From Thelephora terrestris (taxonomy: Eukaryota; Basidiomycota; Agaricomycetes; Thelephorales; Thelephoraceae): a stretch of DNA of 64,000 nt. Below the pieces are notes generated by a model. The model searched no databases. It was given only the letters and a program-made list of their open reading frames with translations, and was not told where the DNA came from. Shown here piece after piece: positions 45,762 through 56,493 of the stretch. Location of the stretch: assembly GCA_015956445.1 (NCBI GenBank), contig WIUZ02000025.1, positions 291,770 through 355,769 on the forward strand. Direction: 5' to 3'. The position numbers and the translations under genes are program-made. Numbering within the stretch: position 1 is the stretch's first letter; the number at the start of each line of letters is the position of its first letter.

Positions 45762-47253
45762 ATGACGACCCCATCGGGGAGCGACCAAGTGTACGTCCGT
45801 TGAGAATCTTGTGTGTCTGACAGTAAAATAACCACTGACGCCCGGATACCTATAGACAAGTCGAACTTAGCCCTCAGGAGAAGGAGGACATCAAAGAAAA
45901 AGCAAGATGGCTGCGCCGCGTTGCCAATCCGTTTGTGGACTTCTATATAATTGTTGTCATCGGAGCTGCCGGCTCCCCTGCAGCTACTGAAGCGGCCCGG
46001 GGGCGTGAGGACAGGCACATTTGAGACCACGCCAAGGATCTGTAGGTCCCATGGCACTTAGGAGTACTCACGGTCAACTCACCATCATGGCCCCCGGGCC
46101 TTGCAGCACGCCGATTCAGCGGAAAATCTACACAGATGACTTTGACGCGATCACTGGTCACCTCCCATTCCTCAAAGATCGTATCGAGTCCGATGTCCCC
46201 TCTAAGGTCATCCGAAAGATCATGAACCAAGTACGTCCGTGACACTCCTACACATCTACCTCACATACAAGCGCTCACAAACTCATCAGGTACAGTCTGC
46301 TGCATCGCGAGCAAGACAAACGGACACTAAGACCCTCAAGCAAGCTATCATCACGATTATCCCGCAAAAATATTTCCTGTGTGGTGATGATGGCAGTGCG
46401 GCGGCAAACGCACTTAGCGAATTCACCAAGTTGGTTATGAACCCAGCCAGCACCAAGTCCTGGTGTGGGTGGGAAAACCTCGTCACGGCCAGATTGCTGT
46501 GCCCGATCGACAACCTCAGCGAATTCAAGGTAGACCCAGGGAGGTAAGCAAAGGCGTGTCTGGTTGGGTCGTTTCCTGATCAAGTGCGCGGTCACAGCAC
46601 CAGGGCGAAACTGCGTGACGGGAGCCTCAAGTTGGTCGATAGCAAGGGCGATCCAAAACTACCAGCTTTTTTGTACGACAAAGATCTAATGGACGGCTCC
46701 ATCACACAGGGCCTCTTCCGTGGGCCTCTTTTGTTGGCAGTAAGTCCCACATCTTTCTCCCTGCGCAACACCGCTAATCATTAAGGTTCAGGTATACACC
46801 CACATTTTCATCTCACCCTCTGCCGCCACTGGCGCAAAGATGTCGTTGAAGCGGGGAAATGCAAGAATCCATGGCATGGAGAAAGTGATTCCCTCGACGA
46901 TCTGTTATGCTGCAGTTCAGGTTTGCATGAACCCGGCAAGCGCGGTTTGGTTTCTAACCTTCCTCATCTATTAGGCATATGTGGCATTGTGTTGTGCCAA
47001 AGAGTGGAAGGAGGAGTGGAAGGGAATCAAATTTCCGAGCCTCTATATCTTCCTTCGTGAGCAATTCGCTCACCCAGATGACCCGTGGTCCGTAGAAACC
47101 CTCAAGTGGTGGAACATGTATGTACATCTCCTTCCATTCTTCCATATCACTGGCACGTGCTGATCCTCCTCTAGGAAAATATTTGGCGGCCCCCCTGAGA
47201 CGGACGAAGATCCCTCAGAAACGGAGCAGGACGTGCAGGGACCATCCATGTGA
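45762..47253 (+). CDS. DUF6698-type protein (transposon cargo)
   Basis: Spliced gene from the ATG at 45762 to the TGA at 47251-47253, with about seven introns. Recognisable family landmarks in order are ANPFVDFYIIVVIGA, KVIRKIMNQ, LLCPIDNLSEFKVD, RAKLRDGSLKL, LPAFLYDKDLMDG, GLFRGPLLLAV and THIFISPSAA. They are followed by GNARIHGM, YAAVQAYVALCCA and WSVETLKWWN. DUF6698 is common in mushroom genomes with unknown activity. Its place inside the transposon ends, sharing a promoter with the transposase, suggests a role in the element, but this is inference. Confidence 0.72.
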
Positions 47254-47424
47254 GAGCGCATGGAGAACGAGAGACGGGAGAGGATCCAAGCGGCGGCCGC
47301 GGGGTGATGAAGCATCACAAGGGTCATTTGAAAGTACTGCCTCTGTTTCGTCACATGTAAAAGTAAAGTCCTCACATATGTTTCGAAATCGAATGCCAAA
47401 TATCATCATGATCTTGATCCTGCG

Positions 47425-48111
47425 ATGTCCCAAAATATTTTTAATGAAGAGAATTCCGTTGCTTGGAAAAGTGCTCGGACGTCACGTGTCACCAGTCACC
47501 CCTCGAAAACATATATCTTGGAATGGGGATCCGGGCGGTATCGCGTAGTGCAAAGTCATTTCCACTCTGCTTGTCTTCCTCCCATTGCAGTCACCGTTGT
47601 CCCACTCACTGATGGTTGTGTCCCCAATCGACCGTGACTCCATAGTCTTATTCTCTGACAATATTGTGATCATGTACATACCTCTGCCTTCTGTTCACGA
47701 AGCCGCCTGCTCACAATCCATTCGCATCGGCACTCCAAGCTCAACCGCAGCATCGGATTCCGAGTTCGTTATTTATCAATTCACAGTTACGGTGTGTTAA
47801 CTTCCCCAACTTTTTTTAATGGGTCCACCAAGCTAATGGTTATCCGCGTTCCGCAGTCGCCACTGGCCAACCCCTGTTTCAGACACAAGGAACACATGCC
47901 TTCGAAGAGAATTTTCGCATCCCTTAATTTTAGGCCCGATCGCACGGAATCTGGGCACCTTGTTGAACCGGTACGTTATCGTCTGACTTCCTCAAAGCCG
48001 ACGCTAATCCATGGTCAGGTTACTCCGCAGCGTGCCCTGCCTATCTCGGTTCCTTCTCTAGGCGACGACGACGATGTTCCCCCCCTCATGCCTGTGTTCC
48101 CCCCCCACTGA
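47425..48111 (+). CDS. Short spliced hypothetical protein (transposon cargo)
   Basis: Four exons can be joined with GT-AG introns at about 47547-47591, 47791-47856 and 47971-48018, all phase 0, ending at the TGA at 48109-48111. The product, about 175 residues, begins MSQNIFNEENSVAW and ends with an acidic, proline-rich tail (GDDDDVPPLMPVF). No family recognised. The consistent phases across three introns are the main support. Confidence 0.5.
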
Positions 48112-48374
48112 TTCACAACACGCTTATGTTCTACCACTCCGGGGCCCTCTGGCTGTCGTCACCTCACTCACCAACATTTTGTTCGGTACTTATTTTTCTG
48201 TACGCCAGGCATCGCGGATATATTCTATTATATTTTCTATAGGCTGGTGCAAATAAATTGAGGCTTTTCATTATCGGGGTTTGATTCGTAAATACATAAC
48301 AAAATGAAAATAGAACTGAATTTCCAATCGAATTACTGAGAAAAAATAAAAACACTGGCACACCGTCTGTAAAG

Positions 48375-48600
48375 TTCTGGGCTGACACGCTAATGGGTGT
48401 ACAAGATCAGGGCCGACACTAACAAAGGTGCACGAGATCTTGCCAGCCCGACGCACAGGGTGTGCAGATCTTGTGCGGTAGGTCACGGATCAGGCCTCGT
48501 ATGGCAAGAGATACGCTTACCAACTTCGTCCGGCCAGACGGCCATATGTTTGGCCATCCTAGGGGAGATCTTGAAAGATCTGGCCCGGACAAATTTGCTG
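48375..48600. repeat. Right subterminal region of the Plavaka-type element
   Basis: Contains repeated AGATCT/GATCTTG words and GCCAGA-type sequence, similar in style to 39400-39480 at the other end. Such subterminal repeats are usual transposase-binding candidates. Confidence 0.5.
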
Positions 48601-50142
48601 ATGGATGTGCGGGAATATGATGGGTCGTTCCGAGTCTTCGAGCTCTGAACCGTCAAGGAAGGTGGAAAGGAGTATGCGTAAATCGCAACCACGGATGGTC
48701 AACTCGTCCAAGGGCCCCAATGAACCGAGCAGTTCCTCAACCTTGTCCTCCACAGAAATCGTCCAAAATGCTTCCAACACAGACCAATGCTCGAGTTCAA
48801 GCCGTTTAATGTGAGACAGTAGGGGGTGATCTTGGATGGTCGTAAGGGCTTGAGAGAAGATCCCCCAATGCATCTCTGCATGGGACATGCTCAAATCGTC
48901 CTCATCCATACCTATTACTTCAACTATGAAACCCAATCTAACGACAGCCGTCTCGGACTGGAACATGAGGAAGCACCGCATGTCTTCGTCCTGCGGGTGT
49001 TCTATCTTGACTGTGACTGCCTCGATTGGGCTCGCCATGTACTGTTGAACAATCGCGTTCCACGGAAAGGGGGTGGGGAATATCCTCAGGTGGGCGTTCA
49101 TCCTGGTTTCGGTTTCCCCGTGTGGCAGTGACGTATACCTCGCGCGAGGACACAATATAAGGGCTGCAATAGTATAAACATTTTCCATGTCTCCATCGGA
49201 ATGCAGGGAGAAGTTCTTGACATTGGGCAGTACGACCACCATTTCTTGTGGGACATCCCTCAGGTCTATCCGATGGGAAATCCTTACTTCGACCGTTTGC
49301 AATGTGGGTGAAGCATTCAAAAAGTTAAGCAGGAGTGAGGCACTACACTGCTCTGTCGAGTATGATGATAGTTTGAACATGGTGAGGTTCGGGAAGACAA
49401 AATGGCTCAGCGAGGAAAGCTTTGCGGAAGTGATGACAAATTGCTCCAGATTGACAGAACCTCTAAAATTGGGGGGCGAGGAAGGGGTCGCGACGTTGGG
49501 TTGATCGCATGGGTTGGGGGCCTCGGGGGAGAAGATTTTGAGGATGCGGAGGAGCGGAAGTTGCCCGGAGTTGAATTCGGAGAATGTCCTGATGTCTTTC
49601 CAGTCGGTTTGTATGAATTCGAGATACCTGGTCTGATGGGCGCAGGGAGATATCATTTGTATAGTGCCGGCAGGAGCATCGCCATGGACGACGATATCTA
49701 GCATGGAACCTTTCGCGCGTTCGAGGAGGGTTGACACGTAGTCCTCACCCTTCTTGAGGACTAATTGTGACCATAGCGCGCCGTGTTTGAGCAGAGTTCC
49801 ACGCCAATGACGGCACACGGAAGCGGCGTGAAAGCGGTCTTTCTGGGCAGGGAGGTAAGTAGGGATGAGGGAAAGGATGTCTATCGGAATGCTGTTGACG
49901 CAAGTGAAGGAGTTCCTCCACTCGCGAATGGATGCCAACGCAGCTGAAGCATCCTGGTCAAGTTGAGAGACCGCTTCCAAAGTGAAGCTGCAGTGGCGAT
50001 CAGCGTGTCATTCTTTGGTGAGTCCAGAATGACCTGTTGCAACATACGATGGAGAATGTGTCACACGCTTCAGCTCTTCGTTGAGAGCAAAGAGGAGCTG
50101 CGAAAGCGACAGGCCCCTTCCGGGGTAAGTATGTGTGTCCAT
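48601..50142 (-). pseudogene. F-box/LRR-like protein gene, N-terminal part (split by transposon)
   Basis: The first exon starts at the ATG at 50142 (MDTHTYPGRGLSLSQLLFAL), and an intron of about 60 bases ends near 49989. The second exon contains an F-box (IPIDILSLIPTYLPAQKDRF..ASVCRHWRGTLLKHGALW) and then LRR-like repeats of the kind common in agaricomycete F-box families. F-box proteins recruit substrates to SCF ubiquitin ligases. The frame runs into the transposon end (HQQICPGQIFQDLP is transposon-derived) and stops at 48559. The missing C-terminus is at 39174-39391. Confidence 0.82.
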
Positions 50143-50220
50143 TGGAGAGATGGAGAGTGTGGAAAATCGGGTTGGCTCTCTGCGCGTGGCTTAGCTGGGG
50201 TGAGCACCGGTGATGAACGC

Positions 50221-51640
50221 TGTTGGACATGAGAACAACCATGTCATTATTTATGATAATTCACCACAGCAAGATTAGATTAGATTAGATAACAGTCTTA
50301 TCAGATAAGATAAGATTAGATAAGGACAAGAAACTCATGGAAAGTTACAGAATGTTACAGAATGTTCAGGAACACCCTGGAATGCGCCGGAACATCCTGG
50401 AACTTGCCGGAATGTTCTAGAAGGTGACGGAACGTCACACCCCATGTGACACTGGTCACGCTTTTGTGACATTTTGTTACGCTTGTGACATCTGTCACTC
50501 CATTAATTACCATAGAATACAGTAGAAGGCCATAGAACGTTCTAGAATAATCTCACATGAAAAAGTATATAAAGAACTCACCCCCAGTTCTAAGGAAAGG
50601 CAACTCACCCATAACCTTTTACCCCTCTCTCTCTCTACCCAACAGCTGTTGGCCACTGGCCAGTAGTTGTCCCCTCTATCCCCTCTTCTCTCTATAACCC
50701 ACCCTCTTTTACTCTACCCCTTTTCACCAAGACCCCTACTTTGCCTCACCTCCTTAGGCCTGAGTAGTTGAGTGATTTTCAGTAATCACATACCATTTTG
50801 AGCCCCACCTCTGTGTGAATAAGTTCTAAGTTTGGACTTCTAAATAAGCTTAGTACACTTGACTCTGTGACGTAGCAATATCCTTATCTCTGTTAGTGCT
50901 GAAGGCAGACCCTTCAGGCAGAGAGTATTCTACCTCAGACTAGTGACTGACTAGGTGACAGACAGATTTAGTAATAGTACCACATTGGTATCCGACGTAT
51001 CAGTATCTCAGACATATCAAGAAGTTTATCTTATCAAGACAGGTTCTCAAGTTTCAGCAGTATCAAGTTATCAGACGTATCTCAGCAGCATTTGGACGTA
51101 CCTCAGCAGTATATTGACAGATCATCAAAACTACTCAGACATATCAGCACAGCCTCAGAAGTATTAGCACAGCCACCCCCTTAACACAGCCACAGCACAG
51201 CCACTTACACAGCCACAGTGCACAGCATTCTACACAGCCTTCTTCACAGCCTCATACACAGCCTCAATCGTATCAGTTTCACACATCATTATCTCCATTC
51301 CCGATCATCAGCGTAGATCAGGAACTCCATTCTTATCAAGATCAGCAACCCCCTTTACATTCTTACTAGGTGTTTGGACCAGGGAATATACGTGCAGTAG
51401 TGATAAAGGTTACTGAACCCCTCTGAACACATCTGAAGGACCTACAACCTCCTTCAGCGAACTCATCAGGACAAGGAGCCGGAAAGTACAAAACCCCGCC
51501 CACCCTGTGGAGTTGATAGTCGGGATAACTGACTTCTCAACCAGCCTACTTAGTTGTTAACGCTTAGCTTCTAAGTAAACCAAGAAGGACTAGTAAGAGT
51601 TCTTATAGACCTCTTCACTACAACCCCAGCAAACTCGACA
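50221..51640 (+). mobile_element. Solo LTR (about 1.42 kb), copy 2
   Basis: It starts TGTTGGACATGAG and ends CTCGACA, closely similar to 4621-6002 and with a 26-base extra segment near 50581-50606. Flanks show the duplication ACGC (50217-50220 and 51641-51644; the preceding A also matches). It sits about 80 bases upstream of the split F-box gene's start codon, so it may affect that promoter. Confidence 0.85.
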
Positions 51641-52059
51641 ACGCGTGGGAGGAAAGCCACTCGGGAAACTCTACGGGCACCGATGCCAGTGGTACACTCG
51701 ACTCTGGTTCTTCCCTCGACTATTCTTTCACTCAAACTCTTACCCGCAGTTACTCAATTGCACGGCTGATCAGAGCTTCTGGGGTCGCACGTTGGATGAG
51801 CGGTTGGGTACCTGCTACCGGAAAAGGCGAAGGAGGTGATTATTGTCGCGTTCAGTGAGTCCCGTTGACGAACATGCATTACCGCAAGACTGGAGCATAG
51901 ACCACTCGCGATAAAGACTTGCTCGGTTCCGTGCTCGGTCGAAAACTCCGTCTCACCGACGTTGCCATCGCGATCACCGTGGGCACGAATCTGAGCTTAA
52001 GGAGGGGTCGTCTTTTCTTTGCCACGAGCGCGAGTCCGCTGCATTTATCTCACTCGAAT

Positions 52060-55000
52060 ATGAACCAGGCGCAAGGGGAACAAGAACACGCTCCGATCCA
52101 AGTCGATCCGAAGTGGTAATGCAGCGATCGCCTCACCTTGTCACATTGAGCACGTTCTCACCAGTCCGGACAGCATTCACTCCGCTCTCAAAGAGTTCTT
52201 CCAACCGCTGAAGGCGAATGACCCCCGCTCCGACTTCTTTGCCATCTATCGCAAAGAATCTGAGGAGTTTGACAGAGAAAACACCAAGAAATATGACGAG
52301 GATCTCAATACCTCCCTGATTTTCGTGAGTTTGAGATCAGAGCACTGATTTTATGATAACCGGCATATTAAAACCACACTCTTAGGCTGGTCTGTTCTCG
52401 GCCGCCAGCTCGGCCTTCATTATTGACGTCCAGTCCAAGTTGGAACCCGACTCCAACCAGCTGATCGCTGCCTACATGCAAGTCCTCCTCCACGCGACTA
52501 ACCCAAACCTCTACCCCGATGCCGAACTACCCTCTGCGACTTGGCCAGGGCCCAGCTATGTGATCGTGGTGGTTCAGTGCCTACTTTACGCCAGCCTCGC
52601 CATCTCCCTCTTCACGGCACTTGTGGCAATGCTCGGGAAGCAATGGCTCGTTCGATTTTCTCACAAACAGGGAAGGACGGTAGCGGAGAAGAGCTGGGAC
52701 CGCCAGAATAAACTTCAGGGAATGGAGAACTGGCGATTCCACGTCGTTATGGAGAGTTTGCCCATCATGCTACAGCTCGCGCTGTTACTCTTTGGTTGTG
52801 CTCTGTCCGGTTATCTCTGGTCGCTAAACCGTGCCGTGGGGAGCGTCGTTCTCGCGTTCACTTCGTGTGGAGTCGCATTCTACGCTTTCATAACGATTGC
52901 GGGGTCCATCTTTTACGAATGTCCATACCAGACACCTGCGTCGTTATTTATCAGGGCGGGCGTCTCGCATTTATCCCTCCACACTTCCCGCGTCATCACT
53001 CCGCTCGTCAACCAATTCCTCCGGCTTCTCACCCTATTGGACGAAAGCTTTCGCCTCGTCAAGTCGATGATTCGTCAGGCACCCGCTTTGGCCCTCGGTG
53101 CCATGCAAGAGCTCCCCGTGATGGATGATATCAACGTTGTTCCCGCTCCTCTGTTCAACGGCGAATTGGCCGACTGGTTGCAGCACCGAGAAGATTCCAA
53201 ATGCGTGTTATGGACGATGGACACAAGTGCTGATGCGGATGTGTTGTCGTTTGCGTTCCGGTTCGCGGCGGACATTGTCTGGTACCCCGGTATAGCCACC
53301 TCGGTATGCCCAATTCGCCTTGCCCGCACGTTCCTCGACTGTTTCACCGACGGAAAAGTGATCCCTGGAGCGGAAGAGCGCGCATGCCACATCGCCCGTA
53401 TCCTCGCATCCATTCTTAATATCTACGCGTGCATCGGGTACCGCTTGGAAGCCATCAACTCCATCGGAGAACAGATCTGCGCCCTGGGGTGGGAACACAA
53501 AGATCCAGACGTCGCTATGGCCTGGTGGATCCTCACTCTCACCTTCCACGAAGAAATCCTCGTCTGCCCACCGCTTCAAAAGAATGCTTCCCAGGCGTTC
53601 TGCATCTGGTTATCTCACATGATTCTCCAATCGGTTTATTGGAGGCAGGCGAGAGCAGAGAATAGGAGATATAGCATCGTATGGTTTGGGCAACCGTTTG
53701 GACAAATTTTGGCGAAGCGGAAGGTTCCAAATGCAGTTCATCTCAACCTCGTTCTTGCCTGCGCGGTCTCGCTTGGCCTTCCTCTCAACATCTCGGACCT
53801 CCACGTGTCAAACAATTCGTGAGTGAGCTGGCCAACTCTTATCTCCCTACAATTCTGACGGACGATTGGTATGGCAATAGAGATCTAGCCCTTCGCACTG
53901 CTCTGAAGAAATTAAACGAGTGGATGACTGTGGCAATTTATGACTTGTCGTACGATGAAGAACACATTCGAGTCGTCCTACGGTTCCTACGGTTGTGGAA
54001 TGACTCCGGCTTTCAGGACCTTGCGACATACTGCATGGCCTGGATTCAAGCAACACTGGACTCGGAAAGACCCGAATTACAACAGTACCGGATCGCAAGG
54101 AACGCTTTGCTGGTTCTCGACGACTACCCAGGTTTCTCCTGGTTTGACGAACCTATTCCACTTGAAGAAGCCACACACGCGAAAGTCGCTCTGCGTTACC
54201 TCGTTCTCTATGACCGCACCCGAACTCTTGGCCAGACCGATTCGGCTCCCTGCCTCGCCGCGGCCATCATCGCGCTCCAAATACTTCGGATGGAGTGTTC
54301 CGACGCAAAACGCCCAGCGCCCAAGATTCACCTCCTCGACAACTCACTCGTTCATACACTGACGTGGGCCTCGCAAAAGGAGCCGGGCAACCCATTGCAT
54401 TTCCGACTTCTCGCACGCGAAATCTTCACCCTTATTGGCGGAATGTGGTTCGACCCTTGGGTGGACGACATACCCGAATACGATAGGGCACAATTCATCG
54501 ACGCTCTTGGAAACGTTCTTGACGCTCGAGACCCCACTCACGGTACCCCCCATCTCCCCACCCAGACGTTACTCTCCACGCGTATCGGCGCCTATGACGA
54601 TGCCACCTTTGCGGGTCGGACCGGAGCGTTCGTAGACCGCTCATCAAACATTTTCCTCATCCCCATCCTCTTCGGGCTGTGCTCGTCCCGGTCGTGGCAA
54701 ACGTCAATCACAAAATCCACGTTCTCCTTCGTGTCAGATCCCTCATTCGAGCCTGATGAATGGGTCATGTGGTTGCGGCATACGTTGAAGATGATCGCGA
54801 ATGACAGTCGCCTCGACATCACGCTTCTGGTGTCGAGGTTGAAGGAACTGGAATGCTACGACGTCCTGTCGCTGGTTATCAAGTGCATATGGTTATCGCC
54901 CGACCCTGAAATCCTCCCGCAAAGTCTCTGGGCATGGGTAGAACGGGAGACCATCGAAATGTTGGAAATACCGGGCGACTCAGGGTGGGCACCACTCCGA

Positions 55001-55348
55001 GGATACTTCCCCATCATATTGGATACCTACGTCGAACCGGACCCGGACGATACGATCACATCTCCATTCGAGGCGGCGAGGTTGGTTTTCCGATGCGACG
55101 AGCAGTTGAGAGCACGACAATCAAACGGCGGGTCCTATCGTCGTCCTTCTCTCGAGCCAGAGCGGCCTCTACATTGGAAGATCCATAAGGTTTGCATGGT
55201 GAAACGGTTGTGCCAAGTTTTGACGCGCGAGAGGGAGATAGAGGGGCTCGATGCGCTCGATTTGCTTCGAACGGCCCCCAACGATGGGGAGTTAATTTCA
55301 TCACAAAGCGACGGGGGTTTTCTTCAGGATACCTCCCAATCCGCTTGA
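52060..55348 (+). pseudogene. DUF6535-type membrane protein gene with a frameshift
   Basis: The ATG at 52060 starts a short exon. An intron follows near 52117-52168, then an exon with the family lead-in (DPRSDFFAIYRKESEEFDRE..YDEDLNTSLIF), an intron near 52325-52385, and the conserved AGLFSAASSAFIIDVQSKLE. Several membrane helices follow (IVVVQCLLYASLAISLFTAL; IMLQLALLLFGCALSGYLW; VVLAFTSCGVAFYAFITIAG). The long C-terminal region is open to 53822. The next part, through to the stop at 55348, is open in another phase, with the switch near 53800-53820. No intron explains it, so a one-base indel or an assembly error is likely. The family is expanded in mushrooms and its role is unknown. Confidence 0.75.
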
Positions 55349-56493
55349 CCATCATTATTCCTGGTGGCGCCATGCAATAGCGGGGAGCCAAGGCTCGACG
55401 GTTCACCACCCCGGTCTAATCTTATATGTAATTTTATATGGAATGTCACGCCTTGGAGTTCGGTCTCCATGAAGGTCGGAATTGGAAGCTTGTCCACATT
55501 TCTCTCGCATTCACGTCGAAAAGTCTGGGGGGGGGGGGGGGGGGGGTGACCTCCCCATGTACAATTCTCGTGTAGCATATACCCCGTTGAGTAAACAAAC
55601 CTACATCTCCCTTACAGAGTGTTATCGATCTAGCTGCACCAAAAAAGGCGATAGCGTACCATGAAACTGGACGCCTTGGTTGTGGTCCAGTTAGTCGACG
55701 TCAGCGCCAGTCTAATTTTTTTTGGAACTATTGGTGGGCTGAGTATGCGGTCCCCAACTTTCGCTAAAAGACTTGTAATTCACATGTCGTACTTAGCAAT
55801 AGCCAACGCCACAGATGGTAGGTCGGATACGCATGGCCCTAGATGGTCTTGTTGTTGAAGCAATCTGTGTGAGGTGTTTCCACTGCTACTCAGCAGGAAG
55901 CCGTTTCTCTGGGGGTCATTCCTCATTTGTATTCAGCTAGTCGGGGTATCGTTATGTAGGGAGCAGATGTTCTCCACCTCGGCATAGCGGTCTCTCGCTA
56001 ACAGGGCGGACAAAACAAAGGGATTGAAAAACGTCCCAATACCATTGGAGGGCACTCGGATGGCGATTCCTTGTATTTTCCGGGTCCTTCCAACACCATA
56101 AATGTCAATAATATAGCGGTCGCGAAAATACAGTTGGTCCGCAACAATAACCGAAAGCGAACAGACACGAAGCGGGGAACATACTGGCAGGTGTCGCCTT
56201 TGGCTACTGCACCAAAAAACGAAGCGGGGGACATGGGGTTTCGTTATGCCGGTTACAAACCAACGACGTGGAGCTAGTAGAGCAATTAAGAGGGAATCAT
56301 GGTTATAGGAAGTCAAATAGTAATATGACGGAGATCCACCCTTGAGCGAGAGACAAATAAAATGCATTTAGGAATAAAATTTGCGTGGTCGGTGTCTTCA
56401 GGAGGTTTCGTTGATGGGCTGGTCTCGGATGGTGTACCTGTACCACAGACTACTGTAAGAATGGGGACTAACGGGAGAAGGGTATCGTCTCGC
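55349..56493. other. Intergenic, with a poly-G run
   Basis: A run of about 22 G lies near 55528-55548. No open frame with domain content. The convergent ends of the DUF6535 and NLR-like genes flank it. Confidence 0.5.

Larger units (their letters stand above)
39392..48600. mobile_element. Plavaka-type DNA transposon carrying five genes (9209 bp), TSD AT
   Basis: The left end is CAGCAAACTTGTCC and the right end is its near inverse GGACAAATTTGCTG, flanked by AT on both sides (39390-39391 and 48601-48602). Subterminal regions repeat GCCAGATC/AGATCT-type words. The element lies inside an F-box gene whose frame is restored when it is removed. Contents: two tandem small genes (plus), a Plavaka-like transposase (minus), a DUF6698 gene (plus) and a short spliced gene (plus). 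All five have open exon chains, so this copy may be complete. A 2-bp duplication fits the EnSpm/CACTA-like assignment of Plavaka, though these ends do not begin CACTA or CACTG. Confidence 0.8.
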
